Of a DNA stretch of 64,000 bases, positions 1 to 9,242 are shown piece by piece (the stretch's first letter is position 1; each line of letters begins with the position of its first letter). The DNA comes from Lysinibacillus contaminans. Its GTDB lineage: Bacteria > Bacillota > Bacilli > Bacillales_A > Planococcaceae. Location of the stretch: NCBI RefSeq assembly GCF_001278945.1, contig NZ_LGRV01000003.1, positions 1,302,001 through 1,366,000 on the forward strand, given 5' to 3'. The notes below the pieces were generated by a model. It saw only the letters and a program-made list of their open reading frames with translations, did not search any database and was not told the DNA's origin. Made by a program: the position numbers and the translations under genes.

Positions 1-346
1 ATAAAATCTGCCTGTCATTATTTTATTGTTCATTTTCGGTGAACATTACTGTTTTCATCAACTAGCTTATTTATTGTAGCTAGTTGCAAATTAACTGCTC
101 ATAAGGCTTCATTTTAATACTTATAACATGTTATCGGACACTATTCCAAATTATATCGACATCTACCTTACATTAAACTAAGAAAAATTCTCTATAAATA
201 AAACTTAAGAATCCTGCATGCTCCTGCCGCTTCGCTTTCGTCGCAAAAAACATTTACTAGGCACGAATGTCCACAGTGTTACTTACTTGCCGGAATCTTA
301 AGTTTATTATATATAATTAGCAAAAATGAATCATGCGTTTAAGATT
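1..346. other. Gene-free left edge
   Basis: No open frame here looks coding. The stretch is AT-rich and lies downstream of the minus-strand histidine kinase. It contains one diverged copy of an intergenic repeat (about 216-296) that also occurs near 29.8 kb. No convincing terminator was seen for the kinase operon. Confidence 0.5.
216..296. repeat. Intergenic repeat copy A
   Basis: About 75 bp that matches 29797-29872 in the same orientation. Shared blocks are GCATGCT, CGCTTTCGT, GCAAAA, CTAG and CGAATGTCC followed by GTGTTA. Both copies lie between genes. This is seen directly by comparing the two stretches; what the element does is unknown. Confidence 0.5.
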
Positions 347-1345
347 TCAATCTGGTTTGTTTGATTTAAAACAATATACAGTCCCGTTTTCATTCGAATC
401 CAAAGTATATGTTATGTTGAGAATTCTTGCGATATCCTCAATTATCTTCAGTCCTAACCCCTCACTTGTACTATGAACATCAAAACCATTGCCATTATCA
501 CGGATTGAAACAACATCATTTTCAATGCTTATTTCGAGTTTTGTAGCTTTTGCATGTTTCAAAGTGTTTTGGAAAATGTTATCAAATAACCTTTGAATCC
601 ATAAATCGTTACTCAACCATATCAAACCTTTATTTTTAGACTCGTATATTAATTCGATATCGTGAGTGCTATACAAATACCCCCACTTTTTAAGCATGGT
701 TTCTACTAAATCATTTAAGTTCACTTCATCATTTATAATATACGAATTCTCTAATGTATTCGTGTTTTGTATATTAAATTCATTTGTTAAATCAGCAATA
801 TATTGTATTTGTCGATATAGTGAATCTAATATGGGTGCTTGATCACTATATTGACCTTCTAGATAAAATAATTGTAATCTAACAGCTGTTAACGGTGTAT
901 TGATATCGTGCCTTAATTTATTCAACAGTTCTTTTTGTACTTCCTTTTGTTGCTTAAGTTCTAATTCTCGATACGTTGTTCTTTCGATTAATAGGTTTAC
1001 CGACTTGATGAGTTCTCCTATTTCATCGTTTTTTGTTACTTCTAATGTATTTGGAATCTTTTCATCACTTGCTAGATTTCGAATCGTTTTATTCAATATG
1101 TTTATTTTATTTAGAAGTGAGTTAATCGATTTTGAAAATAAAAAAGCTAACAATAGTAGAGATAGAAAGAACACGACTAACATTGTGGGATAAGCAAATG
1201 AATCATGAAAAGGAATGCCTTCGTTTTTCATTTTAAAGGCACTTTCATAAATGATTGACATAAGAATACTAATCACGAGTAATAGCACTGGTACACTAAT
1301 AATGGCCAAGAATAATAACAGTTGGTATTTCTTTTTTAGATTCAT
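347..1345 (-). CDS. Sensor histidine kinase
   Basis: Membrane sensor kinase of 332 aa. There are two transmembrane segments (about residues 8-33 and 52-71) with only a short extracellular loop between them. A HAMP-like linker follows, then a dimerisation helix with the phospho-acceptor in LRHDINTPL (His146). The ATPase domain shows N-box NIFQNTLKHA, G1 box DNGNGFD and GLGLKI. Its start overlaps the stop of the upstream response regulator by 4 bp (ATGA), so the two are translationally coupled. The short loop between the helices is typical of intramembrane-sensing kinases that respond to envelope stress; that role is inferred. The stimulus cannot be read from sequence. Confidence 0.9.
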   Translation of the reverse strand: MNLKKKYQLLLFLAIISVPVLLLVISILMSIIYESAFKMKNEGIPFHDSFAYPTMLVVFFLSLLLLAFLFSKSINSLLNKINILNKTIRNLASDEKIPNTLEVTKNDEIGELIKSVNLLIERTTYRELELKQQKEVQKELLNKLRHDINTPLTAVRLQLFYLEGQYSDQAPILDSLYRQIQYIADLTNEFNIQNTNTLENSYIINDEVNLNDLVETMLKKWGYLYSTHDIELIYESKNKGLIWLSNDLWIQRLFDNIFQNTLKHAKATKLEISIENDVVSIRDNGNGFDVHSTSEGLGLKIIEDIARILNITYTLDSNENGTVYCFKSNKPD

Positions 1346-2013
1346 TTCTTCATGTAGGTATTTAATCTATACCCTTCTCCATATATATTTTGAAGTATCT
1401 CACCCAAGTTATCATCGATTTTCATTCTGATTTTTTTTATATGAACGTTCACGATATTTTGGTTTCTATCTTCGAGCTTCCATAGATACTCAAAGAAATG
1501 ATCTTTTGTTAAAATTCTATCCCTATTTTCATATAAATAGAAAAATATTTTACGTTCAATGGCAGTAAAAGAAACCTCATTATGGAGGCTATTATTGAAT
1601 ACCTTTCCATGTTCAGCGTCAATGTATAAATGCCTGATTTGCGTAAAAGTCCCATATTGAGTCTCTAACATTTTCTTCATTCTCAGTAGGAGTTCTCTAG
1701 GATCAAAAGGCTTACTCATATAATCCTCACCGATTGTCAAACCTTGAAGTTTGCTCTCCATATCATTTCGTGCGGATAGAAAAATAATGGGAATATTTAA
1801 TCCGAGTTTTTTTATTTTTTTTGTTATTTGATAGCCATCTTCTCCTGGTAACATCACATCCATTATGACAAAATCTATCTTCTGGATGATGTCCAACACT
1901 TCTCTTCCATCAGTTTCCCAACATACATTATATCCTTCACGTAGCAGTATTTTTTGCAATAAATCGCCAATCATTTCATCGTCTTCAACAATTAGAATAT
2001 TATATTTCTTCAT
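1342..2013 (-). CDS. OmpR-type response regulator
   Basis: DNA-binding response regulator of 223 aa, partner of the kinase that follows it. The receiver domain (about 1-118) has the acidic pair near residues 10-12, phospho-acceptor Asp52 in the MDVMLPG motif and the conserved Lys in SKPFDP. A winged-helix output domain fills about 130-223. I chose the ATG at 2013, giving MKKYNILIVEDD, because GAAAGG sits eight bases upstream; a longer frame reaching 2127 only reads through the end of the hydrolase gene. The start lies inside the 3' end of the alpha/beta hydrolase gene (14-bp overlap), so hydrolase, regulator and kinase form one transcription unit. Confidence 0.92.
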   Translation of the reverse strand: MKKYNILIVEDDEMIGDLLQKILLREGYNVCWETDGREVLDIIQKIDFVIMDVMLPGEDGYQITKKIKKLGLNIPIIFLSARNDMESKLQGLTIGEDYMSKPFDPRELLLRMKKMLETQYGTFTQIRHLYIDAEHGKVFNNSLHNEVSFTAIERKIFFYLYENRDRILTKDHFFEYLWKLEDRNQNIVNVHIKKIRMKIDDNLGEILQNIYGEGYRLNTYMKK

Positions 2014-3010
2014 CACGTTGGCCTTTCGTTTTTTCGACTTTTTCATGGATAAATTCCATGGTGAGATTATAGATCTCATCAGTTGCGTATAAATAAATAC
2101 TGTGCGTACCTTTGATTTTTTTGACATCTGCTATTTTTAGTTGACTTGCAAATCCTTCATAATCTTTAGTTTTTTGCTTTGCATACTTCGAGTTTTTATG
2201 TTGATCAGTAAATGCATCTAAAAATAAAATCGGTGTCTCTTTTGGTAACGGGAGATTGACTGATTTCTTACTGTTATCATAACTTTTTAATAGCTCTTGC
2301 TCCATATCATTATTAAAAATTTGTTTATAGGATAGTGCTTTATAAATTTCTTTTTCTTGATCTGTTAGAAAAGATTGCTTAATCACTTCAGGATTATACG
2401 TAGCAGAAGGAAAAAGTCTGTGAACACCAATTTTTGTTAATACATTCATACCTCTGACTGTGAATGAGTCAAAAAGGTTCATTTTATGTGTTACATACTG
2501 ATGTGGCAAACCAATATCTAAAGCAATAATACTCTTCACTTCATCTGGATATTTTTGTGCCCAGTAAATAGCTTCTAATCCTGATAACGAGTGTGGTAGG
2601 AGAATATACGGAGGTCTATTTCCACTTTGAATAAGCGCATTTCTAGTTTGTTCTAGAATTTTATCAATATCTCGCCCATCATTAGATACCTCACTAAAGC
2701 CATACCCCGCCCTTTCAACGACGGCAATCTTATTTTCTTGTGAAAACTTGCTATATAGACCCTTCATTTCATAAACTGGAGATGCTACCCCAGAGCCAGA
2801 CATAAATACAAACGTATCTTCACCGCTACCTTCATTATATATATTTATTTTCACATTATTTACCTCGATGATTGTTCTCTCACTTTTAATGAGCGTTGTT
2901 TCCTTATTTAATTGATAGTTATGGTAAATAAAAATCGTTGCTAACCCAAGCAAAATAACGACGAAAAACAACTGGATTATTTTCTTTAATGCTCTAAATG
3001 CTTTTTTCAT
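2000..3010 (-). CDS. Membrane-anchored alpha/beta hydrolase
   Basis: Alpha/beta-hydrolase fold protein of 336 aa. A lysine-rich N-terminus followed by a hydrophobic stretch (about 10-31) suggests a membrane anchor with the catalytic domain outside. The oxyanion region SGSG (about 71-74) and the nucleophile elbow PHSLSG (Ser141; Pro replaces the usual Gly) are visible, and a C-terminal THS supplies the likely catalytic His. A GGAG ribosome site precedes the ATG. It is first in an operon with the two-component system and overlaps the regulator gene, so it is probably made in response to, or acts on, the same envelope signal. The substrate is unknown. Confidence 0.85.
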   Translation of the reverse strand: MKKAFRALKKIIQLFFVVILLGLATIFIYHNYQLNKETTLIKSERTIIEVNNVKINIYNEGSGEDTFVFMSGSGVASPVYEMKGLYSKFSQENKIAVVERAGYGFSEVSNDGRDIDKILEQTRNALIQSGNRPPYILLPHSLSGLEAIYWAQKYPDEVKSIIALDIGLPHQYVTHKMNLFDSFTVRGMNVLTKIGVHRLFPSATYNPEVIKQSFLTDQEKEIYKALSYKQIFNNDMEQELLKSYDNSKKSVNLPLPKETPILFLDAFTDQHKNSKYAKQKTKDYEGFASQLKIADVKKIKGTHSIYLYATDEIYNLTMEFIHEKVEKTKGQRDEEI

Positions 3011-3466
3011 AGACTTCTCCTTTCAGTTCATAATGAAAGGATAATATATAAAAATAAATTTCTAATTAATTTTTATATATTCCATAAAAAAACCACATAT
3101 CTATGCAGTGACATATATGTGAAATGAAAAAAGCCGATATCGAAATGATATCGGTTGCTTTGATTCCTGAGTAGATACTTCAACATAATAGGAGCGTCAA
3201 AGTTACCATAGGATTCGATGTAATAGTGTTCAGATTTTGAAGTGTGGCTTGACCTACGTGATGCAAGTCAGTCAGACATCCATTTCTCATTATTGATTGG
3301 AAAAGCTGTCTGGAATCGGCTACCTCAAACTGCTAGCACTCTTTTATTAACTCTAGGATGAAACATAGCAGGAAAAAATAGATTATCAGTGACTATACCA
3401 CATTAGTAAAGTTTGGCTTACATATAGTTTAAACTTCATTTTCACCTGTTGTTTAGTCCTCATTTT
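3011..3466. other. Gene-free spacer
   Basis: 456 bp between the hydrolase start and the BenE stop. Apart from the hairpin terminator at 3126-3155 I see no coding frame, RNA gene or repeat. The region must hold the promoter of the hydrolase operon, but no clear -35/-10 pair stands out. Confidence 0.4.
3126..3155 (-). terminator. Intrinsic terminator
   Basis: Perfect 8-bp stem CCGATATC/GATATCGG with a 5-nt loop, followed on the minus strand by a run of six U. It lies about 310 bp after the BenE stop codon and would end transcripts entering from that side. Confidence 0.65.
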
Positions 3467-4669
3467 TTATCCTGGTAACTTAGTTTTCCTGAATGAACGG
3501 AAATTCATCACTAGATGTGCTAACATACCTGCCACCAAACCCCAAAATGCACCACCTACTCCTAAGAGAGTCACATTTGCAGCAGCAGCTAAGAAAGTGA
3601 TAAGTGCTGTTTCACGATTATTTGGGTCACCCAATGCATCCGATAGGCTACTCCCAATCGTCCCCAACAATGCCAATCCTGCTAGTGTTGCTATGAAGGT
3701 TGGAGGAAGTATTAAAAATAGTTTTACGAGTGTAACCCCAAAAATACCAACAATTATGTACATACTGCCACATATTATACCAGCAATATAACGTTTTGAT
3801 TTATCTTTATGGGCATCTGGGCTTGTACAAATAGCGGAAGATATGGCTGCGATATTGAAAGCATGTGAGCCAAAGGGAGCCATAATTAATGAACCTAAGC
3901 CTGTTACAGTCAATATGGGGTTCGCGCTGGTTTTAAATCCATCTCTCCTTAATATCAACATACCCGGGATATATTGACCGGTTAAAGTGATTATAAATAA
4001 TGGTAAAGCTACACCTAGTAAAGATGATATAGAAAACTCTGGCATTGTTAACACTGGTAGCGCTAAATCCAGCCCAATACCCTGGAAACTAACTTTATTA
4101 AATAGGATAAGGTATAATAGCCCAACAACTAAAATTCCTACTACTGCAAATCGTGAAACAAAACGTTTTAAAAGGATATACGTGAAAAATAACATAATAA
4201 CGAAGGCAGGTTCCACTTGGGCTTCGCCAAATGCCGCTACCCCAAACTGCAGTAATATACCAGCCAATAAACCAGCTGCAATGCCGGAAGGAATGTATCT
4301 AATGAGACGATCGAACTTTCCATTCATTCCTAATATTATGAATCCTATTGCAGAAATGATATAAGCGCCGATTGCTTCATTATATGAAGTAAACAATAAT
4401 GCCGATGCTAAAAATGCTACACCCGGAGTCGACCAAGCTGTAATAATAGGCTCTTTATATTTGTAACTTAACCATACTCCTGTTATCCCCACACCTAAAG
4501 AAAGGGAGAAAACCCATGAAGCAGTTAATTCGGGACTTAAATTAGCCACTTTTGCGGCTTGGAATACAATCGCAAAAGTTCCTCCATAATTAATAAGAAC
4601 GGATACCAAAGCAGCTATTGATGGAAAAAAAAGATCATCTACACGTATCACATTTGTTTTGGTTGTCAT
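3467..4669 (-). CDS. benE: BenE-family transporter
   Basis: Polytopic inner-membrane protein of 400 aa with about 11-12 hydrophobic segments. The sequence PIITAWSTPGVAFLA near residue 75 and the glycine/proline-rich helix breaks match the benzoate:proton symporter family (BenE). The length fits that family. A GAGGTGAT ribosome site sits just before the ATG. It lies 67 bp downstream of a PNPOx-like gene on the same strand and could be co-transcribed. The benzoate specificity is a family-level assignment; aryl-alcohol/aldehyde dehydrogenase-type genes lie about 10 kb away, which is compatible with aromatic acid metabolism but does not prove it. Confidence 0.85.
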   Translation of the reverse strand: MTTKTNVIRVDDLFFPSIAALVSVLINYGGTFAIVFQAAKVANLSPELTASWVFSLSLGVGITGVWLSYKYKEPIITAWSTPGVAFLASALLFTSYNEAIGAYIISAIGFIILGMNGKFDRLIRYIPSGIAAGLLAGILLQFGVAAFGEAQVEPAFVIMLFFTYILLKRFVSRFAVVGILVVGLLYLILFNKVSFQGIGLDLALPVLTMPEFSISSLLGVALPLFIITLTGQYIPGMLILRRDGFKTSANPILTVTGLGSLIMAPFGSHAFNIAAISSAICTSPDAHKDKSKRYIAGIICGSMYIIVGIFGVTLVKLFLILPPTFIATLAGLALLGTIGSSLSDALGDPNNRETALITFLAAAANVTLLGVGGAFWGLVAGMLAHLVMNFRSFRKTKLPG

Positions 4670-4693
4670 CTAGTTATCACCTCTTAAAGTTTT

Positions 4694-4707
4694 GGAAAGC
4701 GCTTCGG
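4694..4707. promoter_or_regulatory. cre-like site before benE
   Basis: The sequence GGAAAGCGCTTCGG matches about 11 of 14 positions of the Bacillus CcpA operator consensus, with the central AAGCGCTT core intact. It lies 25-38 bp before the benE start. Carbon-catabolite control of an aromatic acid transporter would be expected, but this is an inference from one match. Confidence 0.35.
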
Positions 4708-4736
4708 ACACACACAGTCAATCGTATGAAAAGTTG

Positions 4737-5273
4737 CTATAAAACTGAGCTGGGCTTAAACATCTTTCCCTCTTCAATTGGACTCTCTTTTGCTGTTAGA
4801 TGATGCGGTTCGATTCTATAAACTTGGACTGCCGATCCATAAACAGATGACCTATACTTATCAACATGTTGTTTAGGAAGTTGACGACTATAGTAACCTG
4901 GGACGTATTTGTCCATCATCTCCTGCAACATACTTGTCGATTCTTCTAAATCCGTGACAACCTCCGCTTCCCCGAAAAGCATGACACTCATATAAGCTGT
5001 ATCTGTCTTTGCTGGAACAGGGTCAGTAATGGTGCCATATTCCACACATACTGTGAAACAGACTTCAGCATTATCCTTCATGATTTGGTTCCTTCTTCCC
5101 CCCTCTGCGCCATGAAAATAGATCTTGTCATTCAACCACACATAATTTAAAGGTACTACATATGGATATTTCCTGTCTGATAGACCAAGGTGACCTACCC
5201 TCGAATTCCGTAGAAAATCCTCAATTTTTTTCTGATCCTTACACTCTCGCATCTTATAACGTACTGAATTCAA
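4737..5273 (-). CDS. PNPOx-like flavin-binding protein
   Basis: 178-aa protein of the pyridoxamine 5'-phosphate-oxidase-like split-barrel superfamily (NimA/flavin-nucleotide-binding branch). The N-terminal part contains VGHLGLSDRKYPYVVPLNY, and the block IYFHGAEGGRRNQIMK fits FMN phosphate binding. Members bind FMN, F420 or haem and reduce small molecules; the substrate is unknown. The TTG at 5273 is preferred because GGAG lies about ten bases upstream; the first ATG is seven codons further in and has no ribosome site. It is divergent from a MocR/PdxR regulator, a pairing common in Firmicutes that suggests control by that regulator. Confidence 0.82.
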   Translation of the reverse strand: MNSVRYKMRECKDQKKIEDFLRNSRVGHLGLSDRKYPYVVPLNYVWLNDKIYFHGAEGGRRNQIMKDNAEVCFTVCVEYGTITDPVPAKTDTAYMSVMLFGEAEVVTDLEESTSMLQEMMDKYVPGYYSRQLPKQHVDKYRSSVYGSAVQVYRIEPHHLTAKESPIEEGKMFKPSSVL

Positions 5274-5407
5274 ATCGAATCCACTCCTTTCAGTTTTTCC
5301 TACTGTTATCCTTTATGGACATACATTACGCTAATCTTTCGCTTATGCGTGACTGTGGAAGTATGAACATGTTTTTCCACTTACTTGTAGTTTAGTGGTA
5401 ATTGGAA

Positions 5408-5416
5408 TGGTATGAT
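5408..5416 (+). promoter_or_regulatory. Extended -10 of the MocR-type gene
   Basis: TGG followed by TATGAT fits an extended -10 element (TGnTATnAT) about 50 bp before the MocR-type start codon. No good -35 is spaced 17 bp upstream. The 190-bp divergent gap must also hold the promoter of the PNPOx-like gene. Confidence 0.4.
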
Positions 5417-5466
5417 ATATCCAAAGTTTTAGATTTTATTCAGTCCATAATGGAGTGTGATACGTA

Positions 5467-6897
5467 ATGCTGAAAATAGATCGCCACGATAATAAACCAA
5501 TCTGGAAGCAGCTGCTTGATCAAGCTATACAAAATATCACTAGCGGAAAATGGAAAGCTGGTTATCGGTTGCCCCCGACTCGCGAACTTTCCCAACAATT
5601 AGGAGTGGCTCGTTCAACGGTACAGGCAATGTATGAAGAACTATTTAGTAGAGGTTATACTGTTACCTCACGGCGTGGAGGAACACGAGTAAGCGACTGG
5701 AACCAGCCCTTGATCTCAAAAGAAGAAAGATCAGCTCACCGCCTGACTCCACCATACCTTCCTGTTTTAGAAGAAGCAGTAGACCGCTTACATGATTGGT
5801 CCGGAGAGAAAAGGGAGAACGCTACCGAAATTGATTTTTCTCCCCATGAGCCTTATCTAGATCCACTATTTCAGAAAAAATGGAGGCAATCATTTCTCCA
5901 CGCGTCGGCCAAAGCTGACTTGTCCTGCTGGACGTACGGAAACTCTTACGGTTACGAACCTTTACGAAGCCAAATCCAACATTATTTATCTGTTGAAAGA
6001 GGAATCCATGTTGAGATTGAACAGATCTTACTAACATCCGGTGCTCAGCAAAGTATAGACTTAATTTCACAAGCTCTTCTCTTAGAGGGGGACACAGTAG
6101 CTGTCGAGGATCCTGGGTTTCCACCCGCTTGGCTGACAATGATGTACCGGAAAATGAATGTTATGCCTGTGCCAGTCGATGAACAAGGTATAGTTGTCGA
6201 TTGTATTCCTAAACAATCTAAACTTGTCTTTGTTACACCTTCCCATCAGTCTGCAACCGGTGTGATCATGTCTGTTAAGCGGAGAAGACAATTATTTGAA
6301 CTGGCCATTCGCAACCAATCCTGGATTATAGAAGACGACTATGATAGCGAATTTCGCCATAGTGGTGAGCCACTTCCGACATTATTTAGCCAAGAGCCTG
6401 AGTGTACACTGTACCTTATGAGCTTTTCCAAAATGATTGCTCCAGGAATTCGTATTTCGGCCATTATTGGACCAGTTGAAGCAATAGACCAAATAGCTCG
6501 CGTGCATAAACTCACTTCTCGCCAACTACCCATCATGGAGCAGTTAACTCTTACTCATTTTATTGAGCACGGTCATTTTATGCGACATATGAGAAGAGTC
6601 AGAAATGTCTACAGGCGCAGGCATGATGCCCTGATAAAAGCGATTTCTTCAAGCAAATTAGGTGAAGTATTTTCAGTCAAAGGGGTGGAGACGGGTCTGC
6701 ATATGTTACTAGAAGCAGATGAAGATTTTAATGAAGAAGAAATGACGAAGAAAGCATTGGAGAACGGGGTACGTGTCTATCCTCTCAGCCCTTACTGTCT
6801 CGAAAGCAAGCGAAAGGGATGGGTATTGGGATACTCCAAAGTAGATGAAGAAACGATTATGCGTGGTATTGGTCAATTGTCTAGTATTATTACATAA
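5467..6897 (+). CDS. MocR/PdxR-type transcription regulator
   Basis: 476-aa regulator with an N-terminal GntR winged helix (about 1-75; TRELSQQLGVARSTVQ recognition region) fused to a fold-type I aminotransferase domain (about 110-470). The PLP-binding lysine lies in SFSKMIAPGIR, and DDYDSEFR is also conserved. Such proteins bind PLP or PLP-amino-acid aldimines and control divergent genes, here probably the PNPOx-like gene at 4737-5273. No pdxST genes are nearby, so whether it acts on B6 metabolism (PdxR) or another route (GabR, other MocR) is open. Confidence 0.88.
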   Translation: MLKIDRHDNKPIWKQLLDQAIQNITSGKWKAGYRLPPTRELSQQLGVARSTVQAMYEELFSRGYTVTSRRGGTRVSDWNQPLISKEERSAHRLTPPYLPVLEEAVDRLHDWSGEKRENATEIDFSPHEPYLDPLFQKKWRQSFLHASAKADLSCWTYGNSYGYEPLRSQIQHYLSVERGIHVEIEQILLTSGAQQSIDLISQALLLEGDTVAVEDPGFPPAWLTMMYRKMNVMPVPVDEQGIVVDCIPKQSKLVFVTPSHQSATGVIMSVKRRRQLFELAIRNQSWIIEDDYDSEFRHSGEPLPTLFSQEPECTLYLMSFSKMIAPGIRISAIIGPVEAIDQIARVHKLTSRQLPIMEQLTLTHFIEHGHFMRHMRRVRNVYRRRHDALIKAISSSKLGEVFSVKGVETGLHMLLEADEDFNEEEMTKKALENGVRVYPLSPYCLESKRKGWVLGYSKVDEETIMRGIGQLSSIIT

Positions 6898-6925
6898 TTG
6901 GATTATAAAGATTTGGTAATAAACT

Positions 6926-6963
6926 GAAAAAGCCGACATCGAAATAAATGCCGGCTACTTTAT
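6926..6963. terminator. Bidirectional terminator
   Basis: Stem AGCCGACAT/ATGCCGGCT with wobble pairs, an A-run on the left and a T-rich right flank. It separates the plus-strand MocR-type gene from the minus-strand SEDS gene and can serve both. Confidence 0.65.
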
Positions 6964-6979
6964 TTCACAATTGGAGAAT

Positions 6980-8266
6980 TCAGCGTACAGGACCGTTAAA
7001 GTCTACGTATAAACTTTTTCTACGCCACACACTTAGTGCGATGCCCATAATAAACGAACCGAGCATTGTTGGCATCAACCCATAGCTTATTAATGGCATT
7101 GGCATGGCTATAATCGGTAAAAAGCCAAAAGTCATACCTACATGATAAACAACCTGTGCCACCAAAACCGTCACACCGCCAACAAGAAGTAAGCGTGCAT
7201 AAGGGTCACGAACACGAAGTGATATCAGTAATAAGCGAATAATACATACAGCAAATAACAGTAATATTAAAATAGCGAGAAAATAACCATACGACTGAAT
7301 GACATTTGCTAAAACATAATTAGTATGTGCTTCTGATAGATGCATCCTATCACTAGCACCAACCCATTTTGCCTGCGAAATCGTATTTCGAATTCCCATA
7401 TATATATAACCCATTCCGTTAGCATACTTCTCTGGATTAAAGAAAGCGGTAATGCGTTCAATTTGGTAGGGTTTTATCGCCCCAGATTGTAAGAGAATTA
7501 CATTCCATAACACAATACCAATTCCTAACGAAACGCCAATCCCTGTAGCGATTAATTTAATCTTCTTTGAAAACGGACTGTACAAAAAAAGCACTGCAAC
7601 AAGTGCGATATATACAAATAAAATCGTTATTTGAAAGTTCATAACAAATAAGAGTGATGATATGGTAAATAGAGCTATACACACGAACAGATTTGTACGG
7701 TTATGAAACAAAGATGCCCATGCAATCACATAAAACGGCATTGCCATCATACTTTCAATTCTTAATGGACCAATCATGAACACAGGTTGACCATGGATAA
7801 ATGCTGTCGGAAATAATGAAAGCAATAGTAAAATAGCTGTCCCAATACCGAAAAACACATAGCCATACTTTTGCAATTTACGGTAATCTAAATACATCAT
7901 ACTGATTGCAAGAATGATACCAAGGACAACAAAGATCGCTTTTCTCTTTCCAAGTAAAGTAAAACTATACATGGTCTGTGACATAAGGGGTAAAAAGCTT
8001 AACACCAGTATTGAAACTAGCAAGCCTATTAGAAACCAGTCCACTTTTGGTTTATGGATTTTATTCATCGACTCACCTAAAGTTGAAGGACTCCCCATTT
8101 CCGCAATCGCTTTTTGTAAGGCATCATCTTCTGTTAACCCTTTACTCATCCATGCTTGTTGGGTCTGTTTAATATGCTGCTTCAACTCTGTCATCACAAA
8201 TGTACGTGCTTCTTTTGATTTGATATAGCTTGTGACACGTTGCAAATATGTATCTACTAATTTCAT
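6980..8266 (-). CDS. SEDS-family (FtsW/RodA/SpoVE) protein with HAAS domain
   Basis: 428-aa membrane protein. Residues 1-70 form a soluble helical domain of the HAAS/permease-prefix type. After that come about ten transmembrane helices of the SEDS fold, which in FtsW and RodA polymerises lipid II into glycan strands. Oddity: the family motif HTDF before the last helices reads HTNY here, so the catalytic Asp is Asn316, and the following Glu-Glu is Gln-Ser. Activity may be lost or changed. It is the last gene of a sigma factor-PadR-SEDS operon, 6 bp after the PadR-like gene. The HAAS domain probably contacts the PadR-like protein or the sigma factor; this is inferred. Confidence 0.85.
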   Translation of the reverse strand: MKLVDTYLQRVTSYIKSKEARTFVMTELKQHIKQTQQAWMSKGLTEDDALQKAIAEMGSPSTLGESMNKIHKPKVDWFLIGLLVSILVLSFLPLMSQTMYSFTLLGKRKAIFVVLGIILAISMMYLDYRKLQKYGYVFFGIGTAILLLLSLFPTAFIHGQPVFMIGPLRIESMMAMPFYVIAWASLFHNRTNLFVCIALFTISSLLFVMNFQITILFVYIALVAVLFLYSPFSKKIKLIATGIGVSLGIGIVLWNVILLQSGAIKPYQIERITAFFNPEKYANGMGYIYMGIRNTISQAKWVGASDRMHLSEAHTNYVLANVIQSYGYFLAILILLLFAVCIIRLLLISLRVRDPYARLLLVGGVTVLVAQVVYHVGMTFGFLPIIAMPMPLISYGLMPTMLGSFIMGIALSVWRRKSLYVDFNGPVR

Positions 8267-8272
8267 GAGACC

Positions 8273-8659
8273 TCACCCCTGTAGTAAACTTTTCCATGCG
8301 AACTTTTTTGGTGAAGACTGTGCAAGTGATTTTTTCCCTTTATCACTAAGCACATAGTACTTCTCCCCATCATCCGACCAATGTGCGCAAATCTGTCCCT
8401 CTTGCTCTAACTGATGGAGCAAGACATAAAGTGCCCCTTCATTGCTTTCAAGCCCTTTCATTCCTCTTGCATGAAGTATTTGCGTTAAATCAAATCCTGT
8501 TTTTTGCTGTGTTAGGAGATGTAGCACAACTAATTGCAAATCTTCTACTAAGGAAAGTTGCTCTATTTTTTCTTGAACTGCTTGGCGGTGTTGATCTGTA
8601 AATTCAAGCTCCTTAAACGTCGTCTTTTTCATCGATTTACGTAGATTATTTAAGTCCAT
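8273..8659 (-). CDS. PadR-like regulator
   Basis: 128-aa protein whose middle (about 35-105) matches the PadR winged helix: GFDLTQILHARG, SNEGALYVLLHQLEQEG as recognition and wing, then DDGEKYYVLSDKGK. The N-terminal 35 residues are charged and helical. It sits between an ECF sigma gene (10-bp overlap) and a SEDS gene with a HAAS prefix. PadR-HAAS pairs are common in Bacillales, where the PadR-like protein is thought to read the state of the membrane partner. DNA targets are unknown; autoregulation of this operon is the simplest guess. Confidence 0.82.
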   Translation of the reverse strand: MDLNNLRKSMKKTTFKELEFTDQHRQAVQEKIEQLSLVEDLQLVVLHLLTQQKTGFDLTQILHARGMKGLESNEGALYVLLHQLEQEGQICAHWSDDGEKYYVLSDKGKKSLAQSSPKKFAWKSLLQG

Positions 8660-9189
8660 CCCTGGCCCTCCAATTGTTCTTTTAATAATGCCTTTCCTTT
8701 TCGTAGTCTTGTTTTCACGGTATTGCTATTGACTTCAAGTACTTGTGCAATATCTTTTATTGTAAGCATTTCAAAATAAAATAGATAAATCACTTCACGG
8801 TACAAGACTGGTAGTTGCATTACATTTTCTTCAAGCCGAGCGTCTTCATCTTGTTGAATCACGGTTTGCTCGACATTTTCATTACTCTCTTGAAGGCTAA
8901 ATAGCTTTACTTCAGTCGTAAGTACATTTTTGTTGTACCAGCTTTTTAAGTAATCTTTACTGTGGTTTATGGCAATACGCCAGAGCCAAGTTTTCATTGT
9001 CGATTTACCTTTATATGTAGGTAGTCCCTGATAACACTTCACAAAAATTTCCTGCGTTAAATCTTCAGCTATCGCCTGGTTCTTCACATATGCATAGACA
9101 AGTTGAAGGAGATCTTGCCCATACTCCTGCATAATATCATCCATAAGATGTACATGTGTTTTTTCAAACTGTATTGTTAATTCATCCAC
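8650..9189 (-). CDS. ECF-type sigma factor
   Basis: 179-aa sigma-70 family factor with region 2 (about 15-85; EDLTQEIFVKCYQGL and TWLWRIAINHSKDYL) and region 4 (about 120-172; LPVLYREVIYLFYFEMLTIKDIAQVLEV, then the NTVKTRLRKGK helix-turn-helix). I chose the GTG at 9189: AAAGGAGG stands seven bases before it, while the longer frame has no ribosome site. No classical zinc-binding anti-sigma factor follows; the next genes are PadR-like and a SEDS membrane protein with a HAAS domain, which may take that role. Confidence 0.88.
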   Translation of the reverse strand: MDELTIQFEKTHVHLMDDIMQEYGQDLLQLVYAYVKNQAIAEDLTQEIFVKCYQGLPTYKGKSTMKTWLWRIAINHSKDYLKSWYNKNVLTTEVKLFSLQESNENVEQTVIQQDEDARLEENVMQLPVLYREVIYLFYFEMLTIKDIAQVLEVNSNTVKTRLRKGKALLKEQLEGQGWT

Positions 9190-9242
9190 GTTCGCTCCTC
9201 CTTTCCAACAATTAGACGAGTACCGACTTAAATAAGTTTGCA

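Noticed and set aside
900..1193. Plus-strand frame of 97 aa opposite the histidine kinase
   Set aside because: It is the shadow of a well-supported kinase gene, as are most other opposite-strand frames in the window.
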